NCBI GenBank assembly: GCA_024692955.1
Contig: JAILLW010000019.1
Span: 1 to 64,000 of the forward strand
Direction of reading: 5' to 3'
Origin: Lachnospiraceae bacterium
GTDB lineage: Bacteria; Bacillota; Clostridia; Lachnospirales; Lachnospiraceae
DNA: 64,000 nt
A model generated the notes under the pieces. That model was not told the origin of the DNA. It worked only from the letters and a program-made list of their open reading frames with translations, and did not search any database. Shown one piece after another: positions 51,784 through 60,728 of the stretch (position 1 is the first letter of the stretch; the number at the start of each line of letters is the position of its first letter). Both the position numbers and the translations under genes were made by a program.

Positions 51784-52701
51784 ATGGCCAATCGAAGAAT
51801 CTTAAGAGGACAACCGGTGGTAAGGATCGAGCCGAAGCTTGACAGGAATGAACCCTGCTGGTGCGGCTCGGGAAGGAAGTACAAGACCTGCCATATGACG
51901 ATCGACGCGAAGATCCGGCAGTTCGCGCTGAAAGGGGACATCGTACCCACGAGAGATCTCCTCAAAACGGAAAAGGATCTTGAAGGGATCCGTAAAAGCT
52001 CCGAACTGAATGTTGCGATCCTTGACGCGGTGGGTGATATGATCCGGGAGGGCATCAGCACTCAGGAGATCGATGATCTGGTAGTAAAGATGACGAAGGA
52101 GGGCGGCGGCATCGCGGCGCCTCTTAATTATGAGGGATATCCGAAGAGTGTCTGCACCTCCGTCAATGAGGTGGTCTGTCACGGAATTCCGGATCCGGAC
52201 CGGATCCTTCAAAACGGCGACATCATAAATGTGGATGTTTCCACGATCCTTGACGGGTATTTTTCCGATTCCTCGAGGATGTATATCATCGGTGAGACGA
52301 CACCGGAAAAGAAAAAGCTCGTTGAAGTCACAAAGGAATGCGTGGAGCTCGGGCTTGAACAGGTGAAACCCTGGAATTACCTCGGGGATATGGCGGATGT
52401 GATCAATACTCACGCGAAGGAAAACGGCTACAGTGTCGTGGTCGAGATCGGAGGTCACGGCGTCGGAAAGGAATTCCATGAGGAACCCTTTGTAAGCTAT
52501 ATCACAAAGCCCGGCACCGAGATGCTGATGGTACCCGGGATGGTCTTCACGATCGAACCGATGATCAATATGGGATCCGCGGACATCTATGTGGATGATA
52601 CCGACGGATGGACCGTTTACACGGAGGACGGACTTCCCTCGGCACAGTGGGAGATCACGGTGGCGGTTAAGGAAGACGGTCATGAAGTGCTTACCTGGTA
52701 G
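51784..52701 (+). CDS. map: Methionine aminopeptidase, type I, with N-terminal SEC-C zinc motif
   Basis: 305 residues, longer than the 250-residue core. Residues about 19-38 (RNEPCWCGSGRKYKTCH) form a SEC-C zinc knuckle thought to dock on ribosomes or SecA-like partners. The catalytic core has NEVVCHGIPD, metal ligands in INVDVSTILDGYFSDSSRMY, GGHGVGKEFHEEPFV, VFTIEPMIN and EITVAV. It removes initiator Met from new proteins. Paralogues with this extension are common in Clostridia. AAGGAGAC precedes ATG 51784. Confidence 0.95.
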   Translation: MANRRILRGQPVVRIEPKLDRNEPCWCGSGRKYKTCHMTIDAKIRQFALKGDIVPTRDLLKTEKDLEGIRKSSELNVAILDAVGDMIREGISTQEIDDLVVKMTKEGGGIAAPLNYEGYPKSVCTSVNEVVCHGIPDPDRILQNGDIINVDVSTILDGYFSDSSRMYIIGETTPEKKKLVEVTKECVELGLEQVKPWNYLGDMADVINTHAKENGYSVVVEIGGHGVGKEFHEEPFVSYITKPGTEMLMVPGMVFTIEPMINMGSADIYVDDTDGWTVYTEDGLPSAQWEITVAVKEDGHEVLTW

Positions 52702-52711
52702 AGGAGATAAA

Positions 52712-53431
52712 ATGTATAAAGCAGCGATTTTCGATATGGACGGAACGATCCTGAATACCATCGGGGACATCACGGATTCCCTGAATTATGCTCTGGGAAA
52801 GCTCGGCTATAAGGACGATTTTACGGACGAACTCGTAACGGAATTCGTGGGAAGCGGGATCAATATTGAGATCAAGCGGTGCATCGCCTATCAGAAGGGA
52901 CTCTCCAAAGAAGACCTGATCCTGGTCGGAACGGAGAACGATCCCGCGGACAAACTGGTATCCGATGAGGAGATTGAGCGGGTAAAAGAGGTTTTGGAGC
53001 CCTATTATGCAAAACACTGCAACGATAAAACGGGACCCTATGACGGGATCCTGGAACTTCTCTCAAAGCTTCGCGAACTGGGGATCGTGACGGTGGTGGT
53101 TTCCAACAAACCGGATGCCGCGGTACAGACCCTGAGCGAGGAAGTCTTTACGGGACTTTTTGACCTCTCCGTGGGTGAACAGCCCGGGATCCGCAGAAAA
53201 CCCGCGCCGGATATGACGGATCATGTTCTTGAAAAACTGGGACTTAAGCCCGAAGAGGCCGTATATATCGGGGATTCCGAGATCGATATCGAGACGGGAG
53301 AAAACGCCGGGATGGACTGTATCCTTGTGGCGTGGGGATTTCGGGGCGAAAAATTCCTCAGGGAGCACGGCGCAGGGATCATTGTCAGGGAGCCTTCGGA
53401 GATTCTCGGCTATTTTCGCGAAAAAAGCTAA
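52712..53431 (+). CDS. HAD-superfamily phosphatase, phosphoglycolate phosphatase-like
   Basis: 239 residues from ATG 52712 behind GAGGAG; an earlier in-frame ATG lies within map. HAD motifs: IFDMDGTILNT (nucleophile Asp), VVVSNKP (motif II), RRKPAPD (motif III Lys) and YIGDSEIDIETGENAG (motif IV). A helical cap (about 20-90) is of the Gph type. Likely substrates are phosphoglycolate or other small sugar phosphates; specificity cannot be read. It is in an apparent operon with map (10-bp gap). Confidence 0.88.
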   Translation: MYKAAIFDMDGTILNTIGDITDSLNYALGKLGYKDDFTDELVTEFVGSGINIEIKRCIAYQKGLSKEDLILVGTENDPADKLVSDEEIERVKEVLEPYYAKHCNDKTGPYDGILELLSKLRELGIVTVVVSNKPDAAVQTLSEEVFTGLFDLSVGEQPGIRRKPAPDMTDHVLEKLGLKPEEAVYIGDSEIDIETGENAGMDCILVAWGFRGEKFLREHGAGIIVREPSEILGYFREKS

Positions 53432-53437
53432 AAACTG

Positions 53438-53466
53438 TTGACAATTGAGGTACTCATCTTTATAAT
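53438..53466 (+). promoter_or_regulatory. Strong promoter for tRNA-Lys
   Basis: TTGACA (53438-53443), a 17-bp spacer, TATAAT (53461-53466): both hexamers match the consensus perfectly. Confidence 0.92.
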
Positions 53467-53492
53467 ACACTTTGTTTGTAGATAAACGGTAT

Positions 53493-53565
53493 GCACCGTT
53501 AGCTCAGCTGGTAGAGCACCTGACTCTTAATCAGGGTGTCCAGGGTTCGAGCCCCTGACGGTGTA
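53493..53565 (+). tRNA. tRNA-Lys (anticodon CUU)
   Basis: 73 bases fold as a full cloverleaf: acceptor GCACCGT/ACGGTGT with a G-U end pair, D arm with AGCTCAGCTGGTAGAGC, anticodon stem CCTGA/TCAGG with loop CTCTTAA (anticodon CTT), and T arm CAGGGTTCGAGCCCCTG. The discriminator base is A, normal for tRNA-Lys. The 3' CCA is not encoded and must be added by the CCA enzyme. Confidence 0.96.
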
Positions 53566-53568
53566 CGA

Positions 53569-53610
53569 GAGCTCGGAGCCTTTAGCTGATAAGGGTTTCG
53601 GGCTTTTTTT
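53569..53610 (+). terminator. Terminator after tRNA-Lys
   Basis: AGCTCGGAGCCTT pairs with AAGGGTTTCGGGCT through several G-U pairs around an AGCTGAT-type loop, followed by seven T residues. Confidence 0.8.
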
Positions 53611-53636
53611 CTACTATTTTCGGGAGTATTTGAGAT

Positions 53637-54434
53637 TTGGAACTGATCTTCGATACGCATGCGCATTATGACGATCCGGCCTTTGACCGGGACAGGGACG
53701 AGCTGCTCCGGGGGCTTAAGGAACGGGGGATCGGATCTGTGGTCGATGTCGGCGCGGAATTCGACACTCTGCCGGTGATCCTTTCCCTTACGGAACAGTA
53801 TCCTTTTGTTTATGGCGCCCTCGGGGTTCATCCTTCGGAAGTATCCGGAATGAATGAGAAAAAGCTTGAATGGATCCAGAAGACCTGTGAGGAGAACAGG
53901 GCGGACAAAGGAGGAAAGATCGTGGCCGTGGGCGAGATCGGCCTCGATTATCATTATCCGGATACGGATAAAAAGCTGCAGAAGATCTGGTTTGAAGCCG
54001 AGATCGAGACGGCGAGGAGTCTTTCCATGCCGATGATCATCCACTCCCGGGATGCCGCGGCGGATACCATGGATATTATGAGAAGCCTTCATACGGAAGA
54101 GATCGGCGGGATCGTGCATTGCTATTCCTATGCCGTCGAGCAGGCAAAGACCTACCTTTCCATGGGCTTCTGCTTCGGGATCGGGGGAGTGCTCACCTAT
54201 AAGAACGCGAAGAAGCTTTCGGAGGTGGTAACCTTTCTCCCCATGGAAGCCATCGTACTTGAGACGGATGCTCCCTACCTTTCACCGGAGCCGTGGCGGG
54301 GAAAGCGTAATGATTCCGGAAACCTGCCGGAAGTTGTTAAAAAGATCTCTGAGATCAAAGGGATCCCGGAAGAGGAAGTGATCCGGATCACGCGTAAAAA
54401 CGCATACCGGGTATACCGGATCCCGGAGGAATAG
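53637..54434 (+). CDS. tatD: TatD-family deoxyribonuclease
   Basis: 265 residues starting at TTG 53637 (GGGAG 10 bases upstream); no ATG fits the conserved start. Amidohydrolase-fold metal ligands: FDTHAHYDD, GALGVHPSEV, VGEIGLDYHY, MIIHSRDA, IVHCYSYA and LETDAPYLSPEP. The family is a metal-dependent DNase/exonuclease. Normally rnmV (ribonuclease M5) follows it before ksgA; here ksgA follows directly after 3 bp. Confidence 0.92.
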   Translation: MELIFDTHAHYDDPAFDRDRDELLRGLKERGIGSVVDVGAEFDTLPVILSLTEQYPFVYGALGVHPSEVSGMNEKKLEWIQKTCEENRADKGGKIVAVGEIGLDYHYPDTDKKLQKIWFEAEIETARSLSMPMIIHSRDAAADTMDIMRSLHTEEIGGIVHCYSYAVEQAKTYLSMGFCFGIGGVLTYKNAKKLSEVVTFLPMEAIVLETDAPYLSPEPWRGKRNDSGNLPEVVKKISEIKGIPEEEVIRITRKNAYRVYRIPEE

Positions 54435-54437
54435 GCT

Positions 54438-55325
54438 ATGGGCGGATACCGGCTTTCATCCCCGGGCGCGACCCTGGCGGTAATGGAAAAATACAATCTG
54501 ACCGCCAGAAAACGGTACGGGCAGAATTTTCTCATTGATGCGAACATCCTCCGGAAGATCGCGGAGGGCTCCGGCGCCGGAAAAGAAGACACGATCCTGG
54601 AGATCGGACCCGGGATCGGGACACTGACACAGGTCCTTGCGGAAACGGCGGGATCCGTGGTCGCGGTGGAGATCGACAGGGATCTGATCCCGGTGCTTGA
54701 GGATACGCTTTCGGATCATCCGAACGTAACGGTGATCAATGAAGACATCCTGAAGGCGGATCTTTCGGAGCTTTCGGTCAGATACGCGGGGGGAAGGCCC
54801 TTCCGGGTAGTGGCGAATCTTCCGTACTATATTACGACACCGATCATAATGGAACTGCTCAGGAAGGAGGCACCGGTATCCTCGATCACGGTCATGATCC
54901 AGAAGGAAGTGGCCGAAAGGATGCAGGCTCAGCCCGGTACGAAGGATTACGGGGCACTTTCTCTGGCGGTACAGTATTATTCCGAAGCGAGGATCCTTAC
55001 GGAGGTTTCGAAGGAGTGCTTTCTTCCGAGACCGAAGGTCGATTCCTCCGTGATCCGGCTCGACCGGTACGGGGCTTTGCGCCGGGAGGACTTTTCTCTG
55101 ACGGAGGATACGGAAAATCTTATGTTCGGCCTTATCCGCGCGGCATTCAACCAGCGGAGAAAGACGCTTGCGAACGCAGTATCAAATGACGCTTCACTCC
55201 CTTTTTCGAGGGAGGAGACCGGGGAGGCGCTGACCGGAATGGGGCTTTCGGAAATGATCCGCGGGGAGAAGCTTTCGCTCGCCGAATTTGCGGCGCTTGC
55301 CATAGTGCTTTCAAAGAAACGATAA
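54438..55325 (+). CDS. rsmA: 16S rRNA dimethyladenosine transferase
   Basis: 295 residues (KsgA/RsmA). SAM motif in ILEIGPGIGTLTQVLAE, acidic partner VVAVEIDRDLI, adenine site NEDIL, catalytic VVANLPYYITTPIIM, and the family's KRYGQNFLID start and QRRKTLANAV end. It dimethylates two adjacent adenines near the 3' end of 16S rRNA. ATG 54438 follows GGAGGAATAGG. The N-terminus carries about 15 extra residues before MEKYNL; ATG 54483 is a possible shorter start. Confidence 0.95.
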   Translation: MGGYRLSSPGATLAVMEKYNLTARKRYGQNFLIDANILRKIAEGSGAGKEDTILEIGPGIGTLTQVLAETAGSVVAVEIDRDLIPVLEDTLSDHPNVTVINEDILKADLSELSVRYAGGRPFRVVANLPYYITTPIIMELLRKEAPVSSITVMIQKEVAERMQAQPGTKDYGALSLAVQYYSEARILTEVSKECFLPRPKVDSSVIRLDRYGALRREDFSLTEDTENLMFGLIRAAFNQRRKTLANAVSNDASLPFSREETGEALTGMGLSEMIRGEKLSLAEFAALAIVLSKKR

Positions 55326-55390
55326 AGTAAAGGAATCGCGGATCTTACGCGGAACAGGGCAGGATCCGGTGAAAAGAAAGGAGAACCGGT

Positions 55391-57589
55391 ATGTCGATCA
55401 AACATATGGAAGGAATCTCAAAGGAGATCAGACATGTATTTAAACTGGATACCCCGAATTCCACATATCTTATCGGGATCGTGGATGAGGAGGGATTTGT
55501 CTCTCATCTCTATTACGGCGACCGGATGAAGGAGGACAACTATTCCGGACTCCTCCGGATCTTCGACTATCCGTTCCTGCCTTCCCACAATAACCGTGAC
55601 AGGGCGGCGTTTCTGGATTCTTTTCCGATGGAATATCCGACCCACGGGACCGGAGACTTCCGGAAGGACTGCTTCCGCATTGAGACAGAGGGCGGAAACA
55701 GTGCGGTTTCGCTGGTATTTCGCGATTTTGAGATAAAAAAGGGGAAACCGGCCCTTGCGGGACTTCCGGCCACCTTCGGAAAGGATGAGGAGGTAAGCAC
55801 CCTTACCCTGATCTGCGAAGATATTCCCACCGGGATCGAATACCGGCTGAACTACAGTGTATTTGAGGATCTTGATGTGGTCACGAGAAACGTTGAGATC
55901 CGCAACCGTGGATCGAAGAACATCTTTCTTACAAGGGCATATTCCGCCTGCCTTGATATGGATAATGAGGATTTTTGCGCGATCACGCTTCACGGCTCAT
56001 GGGCAAGGGAAAGAAAGATCACGGAAACACCGATCGGAAGCCCGATGATTACCGTGGAGTCAAAACGGGGGGCTTCCTCTCATCAGGACAATCCCTTCAT
56101 AGCGATAAAGGACCGGAACGCGACCACGGACAGCGGCCGGGTGTACGGGATGAATTTTGTTTATTCCGGAAACTTTATGATCACGGCGAAGGAGGATCAG
56201 TTCGGGATGCTCCGGGTGACCATGGGGATCTCCGAAGAGGATTTCCGGTGGAAGCTTGCCCCGGAGGAAAGCTTCCGGACGCCGGAGGCGGTGCTCGTCT
56301 ATTCGAACGAAGGAACGGGAAAGATGACCCGGACCTTCCACGATCTGTACAGGAAACATCTCATACGAAGCCCGTATAAGGACAGAAAACGGCCGATCCT
56401 GATCAACAACTGGGAAGCGACCTATTTCGAATTCAATACGGAAAAGCTGATTGCCATCGCGAAGGAAGCCTCCTCCCTCGGGATCGAGATGCTGGTCATG
56501 GACGACGGCTGGTTCGGAAAAAGAAATGATGATACGACCTCTCTCGGTGACTGGAACGTCAACGAGGAAAAGCTCCCGGGCGGTCTTAAATATCTGGTGG
56601 ACGAAGTAAACAAACTGGGGATGAAATTCGGTATCTGGTTTGAGCCGGAGATGATAAGTCCCGATTCCGATCTTTACAGGGCGCATCCGGACTGGGCCAT
56701 CGCGATACCCGGACGGGATGCGACGCGCTCAAGGAACCAGTTTGTTCTTGATCTTTCCAGGCAGGATGTGCTGGATCATACCTATGAGAGCATAGCCTCG
56801 ATCTTAAGAAGTGCAAACATTGAATATGTGAAATGGGACATGAACCGCCAGCTTACGGATCTCGGATCCGCGTACCTTCCCGCTGACAGGATGGGAGAAC
56901 TTATGCACCGTTATGTGCTCGGTGTCTATTCACTGCAGGAAAGACTCCTTCGGGAGTTTCCTGACCTGCTTCTTGAAAACTGCTCCGGGGGCGGCGCACG
57001 CTTTGATCCCGGAATGCTCTATTACAGCCCCCAGATCTGGTGCTCGGATGATACGGATGCCATCGAACGGCTCTCCATTCAGGAGGGGACGGCGCTTGTC
57101 TACCCGCTGTCGACAATGGGTGCTCATGTATCCGACTGCCCGAACCATATGACAGGACGGATCACGCCGTTTGAGACCCGGGGACATGTGGCCCTCGCGG
57201 GAACCTTCGGCTACGAACTTGACGTGACGAGGATCCCCGAAGCGGACCGGAAGATGATCCCTTCACAGGTCGGGACCTACCATAAGTATAACGACCTTGT
57301 CCGGGAGGGTGATTACTACAGGATCGCTTCCTTCCGCGAGAACGGATCCCATGACTGCTGGGGCGTGGTTGCCAAAGACCGTTCGGAGGCGCTCTTTACT
57401 TATGTGAAGGTGAAAGCGGGAGCCAATGAAAGAAGACGGAGGATCCGTTTCGCGGGGCTTGATCCGGACAGGATCTACCGGATCGAAGGGGAGGAAGGAG
57501 AGTATTCCGGAGATCTTCTGATGAAGGCAGGGTATCTCGTTCCGAACATGAACGGGGACTTCCGAAGCAGACTGATCCACCTGAGCTAG
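55391..57589 (+). CDS. Alpha-galactosidase, GH36, cytoplasmic
   Basis: 732 residues, full length for the family. N-terminal beta-sandwich, then the barrel with WEATYFEFNTEKL, MLVMDDGWFGKRNDD, KFGIWFEPEMI, the nucleophile Asp in YVKWDMNR, ENCSGGGARFD and the acid/base Asp in WCSDDTDAIERL. It releases galactose from raffinose-family sugars or galactomannan oligosaccharides. No signal peptide. AAAGGAG precedes ATG 55391. The neighbouring mannose-6-phosphate isomerase suggests galactomannan use. Confidence 0.96.
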   Translation: MSIKHMEGISKEIRHVFKLDTPNSTYLIGIVDEEGFVSHLYYGDRMKEDNYSGLLRIFDYPFLPSHNNRDRAAFLDSFPMEYPTHGTGDFRKDCFRIETEGGNSAVSLVFRDFEIKKGKPALAGLPATFGKDEEVSTLTLICEDIPTGIEYRLNYSVFEDLDVVTRNVEIRNRGSKNIFLTRAYSACLDMDNEDFCAITLHGSWARERKITETPIGSPMITVESKRGASSHQDNPFIAIKDRNATTDSGRVYGMNFVYSGNFMITAKEDQFGMLRVTMGISEEDFRWKLAPEESFRTPEAVLVYSNEGTGKMTRTFHDLYRKHLIRSPYKDRKRPILINNWEATYFEFNTEKLIAIAKEASSLGIEMLVMDDGWFGKRNDDTTSLGDWNVNEEKLPGGLKYLVDEVNKLGMKFGIWFEPEMISPDSDLYRAHPDWAIAIPGRDATRSRNQFVLDLSRQDVLDHTYESIASILRSANIEYVKWDMNRQLTDLGSAYLPADRMGELMHRYVLGVYSLQERLLREFPDLLLENCSGGGARFDPGMLYYSPQIWCSDDTDAIERLSIQEGTALVYPLSTMGAHVSDCPNHMTGRITPFETRGHVALAGTFGYELDVTRIPEADRKMIPSQVGTYHKYNDLVREGDYYRIASFRENGSHDCWGVVAKDRSEALFTYVKVKAGANERRRRIRFAGLDPDRIYRIEGEEGEYSGDLLMKAGYLVPNMNGDFRSRLIHLS

Positions 57590-57621
57590 AGGCGGCACCG
57601 GCGGGCGAACCCGGAATATGG

Positions 57622-57693
57622 ACCGCTGACCCCGTCCCCGGAGACCATTTTGGGAAAACGAACCGCTGACCCCGTTCCCGGGGGCCATTATGG
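57622..57693 (+). repeat. Two 32-bp direct repeats, 40-bp period
   Basis: Bases 57622-57653 and 57662-57693 share ACCGCTGACCCCGT, then (C/T)CCCGG(A/G)G(A/G)CCATT, then (T/A)TGG. There are five or so mismatches. The second copy supplies the GGAG ahead of the manA ATG. They fill the gap between GH36 and manA and look like an extragenic repeat element. Confidence 0.75.
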
Positions 57694-57703
57694 AGTACAC
57701 GGA

Positions 57704-58699
57704 ATGTATAAAAATGACATTGATAACAGTGATAAGATCCTGTTCTTTGAACCCAGGATCATGGAGCGGCCCTGGGGCGGAACCGGGCTGAAAGAAAAAT
57801 GGGGCTATGAAACGGGAGGAATCCGTGCCGGGGAGTGCTGGGGCATCTCCGCGCATCCCAACGGGGACCTTAAGATCAAGGAAGGCTCCTATCGTGGAGA
57901 GACCCTCTCCGGTCTCTGGAAAAAGGCACCGGAGCTGTTCGGAAACCGGAACGAGGACGGAACGCTTCGAAAAGACCGTTTTCCGCTCCTTGTAAAGATC
58001 ATCGATGCGGGAGAAGATCTCAGCATCCAGGTACATCCCGACGATGCCTACGCAAAGAAATATGAGAACGGATCCCTCGGAAAGACGGAATGCTGGTATG
58101 TGCTCGAGGCTCCGGAGGGAGCATCCGTGGTGATCGGACATAACGCTTCCGACAAAGAGGAGCTTGCGGATATGATCCGGAACGGGCGCTGGAAGGAATT
58201 CATCCGGGAAGTCCCCGTGGAAAAAGGAGACCTGATCCGGATCGATCCCGGGACGGTCCACGCGATCAAAGGCGGGATCGAGGTTCTGGAAACTCAGGAA
58301 AACTCCGACATCACTTATCGCGTCTACGATTATGACAGGGTGGTGGACGGAAAAAAGCGGGAACTGATGATCGACAGAAGCCTTGACGTGATCAGGGTGC
58401 CCGCCGAAGATATCGCTCTTTCCCTGAAGAAGGCTTCGGACTATGAAGGACGGGAGCCGGACAACGGAATGATCGAACTAATGAACTGTGACTATTTCAT
58501 CCTCTGGAAGATCAGGGTGGAAGATTCGCTGACGATCCGGCAGGAATACGGGTTTATGGCCATGACCGTGATCGAGGGGAAGGGCCTTGCTGAGGGCAGG
58601 GAGATACAAAAGGGCGATCATTTTCTGCTGCTCTGCGGGATCGGGGAAGTCCGTTTTTCCGGCAATATGATCATCATCGCGTCGGCGCCTTCCTGCTGA
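57704..58699 (+). CDS. manA: Mannose-6-phosphate isomerase, class I
   Basis: 331 residues from ATG 57704; the earlier in-frame ATG at 57650 lies in the repeats. Cupin metal site: RPWGGTGLKEKWG, GECWGISAHPNGD, LSIQVHPDDAYAKK, GKTECWYVL, and GTVHAIKGG with the final QENSDITYRVYDYDR. It interconverts mannose-6-phosphate and fructose-6-phosphate. The short C-terminal cupin is typical of the Firmicute type. Placement after GH36 fits use of galactomannan. Confidence 0.93.
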   Translation: MYKNDIDNSDKILFFEPRIMERPWGGTGLKEKWGYETGGIRAGECWGISAHPNGDLKIKEGSYRGETLSGLWKKAPELFGNRNEDGTLRKDRFPLLVKIIDAGEDLSIQVHPDDAYAKKYENGSLGKTECWYVLEAPEGASVVIGHNASDKEELADMIRNGRWKEFIREVPVEKGDLIRIDPGTVHAIKGGIEVLETQENSDITYRVYDYDRVVDGKKRELMIDRSLDVIRVPAEDIALSLKKASDYEGREPDNGMIELMNCDYFILWKIRVEDSLTIRQEYGFMAMTVIEGKGLAEGREIQKGDHFLLLCGIGEVRFSGNMIIIASAPSC

Positions 58700-58770
58700 T
58701 CCGTTTTTTGCTTTCCGGTTGCTTTTAAGGCGCAATAATGTTTTAATGGTATTGGGGTATGTAAAACTAT

Positions 58771-60723
58771 ATGGAGAGTGTAGTCTTTTATCTGTGCGCC
58801 TTTTTGATGATGGTATGCTGCTTCCTCTTTATCAGAGGAAAAAAGATCGTCCGCAGAAGGCACAGCAACATTTTCATATTTCTGATACTGAATATGGCGA
58901 TCACCGCGGTCTGCGGCATGATCAGCAACTACCTGGAAGCGATCGGCCCCGTGGAGGATTCGCTGTTTTTCGTACAGTATCTGACCCAGATCATATGGTG
59001 GGTATGCCATAATACCCTGGCCATGGGCTTCGCGCTCTATACCATGATGGCGAGCGGCGGCGGGATCCGCAAGAGCAGGACGTTCTTTATGATGTTCTAT
59101 ATGCCGACGATCCTGATCGAGATCCTGGTCCTTTTAAATCCCCTGACGGAATGGCTCTTCCGGTATGATGCCGAAATGAATTACCGGCGCGGGCCGCTGG
59201 TGGCGGTAGGCTATGCCATCGCGTTCCTTTACCTGATCTTCGGCCTCTATTATATGATCCACTACCGGAAATCCTTCTCAAAATCCGGGAATCTGGCCTT
59301 ATGGGTATTCTGCAGTTTCACCGCTCTGGGAGTCCTGATCCAGTATGTACTCCCGCAGTTCAAGGTGGAAGTGTTCGCGGAAGCCTTTTCCCTCCTCGGC
59401 ATTATGCTTACGATCGAAAATGATGACGATATGGTGGATTCCACGGTCCGAGCCTATAACCGCCGCGGATTTTTAAGGGATCACGCGGGATGCTTCGGCT
59501 CCGGTGCGAAATATGCTCTTGTGATCGCGGACTTTACGAATTTCGGTGTTTATGAACGGATGATGGATACGGCCTCGATCAACAAGGTCTATGTGCACAT
59601 CGTCAACTTCTTCCGGAAACTCAATGACAGGCTCTATGTCTACAGGATCGCGGAGCACCGCTTCGTTCTGATCGTGTTGTACCGGGAGGAGGCAGAGCTT
59701 GACAGGGTATGGGGAAGGATCCGGAACAAATACTCGGAGCCTCTGGACTATGACAATAACCGCCTTTATCTGAACCTGAACCTTTATGTTGCGAGGATCC
59801 CCGAGGACTTTCACGATGAGGAAAAGATCCTTACGCTGATCGACTGCCCGCTTGACGTGGAAACACCCGGCGTTCGTGTGATCAAGGGAGAAGAACTGAA
59901 GTATGTGGACCGTTATATGAATATCGTGAACGCGCTGAAGCGGGCCATCGACGAAGACCGTTTCGAGATTTACTACCAGCCTGTCTGGAGCGCGGAAACG
60001 GATCGCATGATATCCGCGGAAGCACTGCTTCGTCTGAACGATCCCGTGATCGGACGGATCTCGCCGGCGGAATTCATTCCCATCGCCGAAAAGAGCGGAC
60101 TCATTATACAGATCGGAAACATCGTATTCGAAAAAGTCTGCCGGTTCATAAGCGGAGAGGATTTCCCCACGCTTAATCTCTGGGATGTGGACATCAATCT
60201 CAGCCTGAACCAGCTCCTTGACGGCAACTGCATCGAGGAACTGGAGAAGATGCTGAAGAAATACAGGATCGATCCTTCCCTCATCGTTCTGGAACTGAAG
60301 ATCCAGAACCTCCGTACCGGACTTCAGGGAGTGGAGGACAGGATGTGGGAAATGATGAATATGGGGATCAAATTCCTGCTTGATGACTGCAATATCGGTT
60401 TCTCGGAACTGGAATACCTGATCGGTCATCATTACCGGAGCATTAAGGCGGATATGCGGCTTTTATGGAATGCGGACCTCAGCGAGAGCGCAAAGATCAT
60501 TCTCGAGGACTCCATCAGCATGATCCGGGAGCTTCATATCGATATCGGTCAGAAGGGTGTCGAGACCAGAGAACAGCTCGAGCGCGTGCTCAATGCCGGC
60601 GCCGGCTTCATTCAGGGTTTCTATTTCTCGGAGGCCCTTCCCGAAAAGGAATTCGTGGAGTATGTCAGGAATTTCCGCGGAAACTATGTAAGGGATGACA
60701 TCAAAGACGAAGAAAACGAGTAA
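58771..60723 (+). CDS. 7TM protein with degenerate GGDEF and EAL domains
   Basis: 650 residues. About seven transmembrane helices fill residues 1-205. A GGDEF-like domain follows (YNRRGFLRDH, VIADFTNFGVY) but the signature position reads AEHRF, so it cannot make c-di-GMP. The EAL domain begins YYQPVWSAE and has EALLRL, yet the metal loop is DDCNIGFSE in place of DDFGTGYSS and the AEGVE motif is QKGVET. It is therefore probably a c-di-GMP receptor or weak phosphodiesterase. ATG 58771 is fixed by an in-frame TAA nine bases upstream; no good ribosome site is seen. Confidence 0.8.
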   Translation: MESVVFYLCAFLMMVCCFLFIRGKKIVRRRHSNIFIFLILNMAITAVCGMISNYLEAIGPVEDSLFFVQYLTQIIWWVCHNTLAMGFALYTMMASGGGIRKSRTFFMMFYMPTILIEILVLLNPLTEWLFRYDAEMNYRRGPLVAVGYAIAFLYLIFGLYYMIHYRKSFSKSGNLALWVFCSFTALGVLIQYVLPQFKVEVFAEAFSLLGIMLTIENDDDMVDSTVRAYNRRGFLRDHAGCFGSGAKYALVIADFTNFGVYERMMDTASINKVYVHIVNFFRKLNDRLYVYRIAEHRFVLIVLYREEAELDRVWGRIRNKYSEPLDYDNNRLYLNLNLYVARIPEDFHDEEKILTLIDCPLDVETPGVRVIKGEELKYVDRYMNIVNALKRAIDEDRFEIYYQPVWSAETDRMISAEALLRLNDPVIGRISPAEFIPIAEKSGLIIQIGNIVFEKVCRFISGEDFPTLNLWDVDINLSLNQLLDGNCIEELEKMLKKYRIDPSLIVLELKIQNLRTGLQGVEDRMWEMMNMGIKFLLDDCNIGFSELEYLIGHHYRSIKADMRLLWNADLSESAKIILEDSISMIRELHIDIGQKGVETREQLERVLNAGAGFIQGFYFSEALPEKEFVEYVRNFRGNYVRDDIKDEENE

Positions 60724-60728
60724 TAAAG

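Noticed and set aside
57590..57703. Short repeats considered as a CRISPR array
   Set aside because: Only two imperfect copies with an 8-base gap; no spacers and no cas genes anywhere in the window.
58758..58771. Leaderless start for the GGDEF-EAL gene
   Set aside because: TATGTA is a poor -10, there is no -35, and a distant GGGGT could serve as a ribosome site; kept out of the leaderless set.
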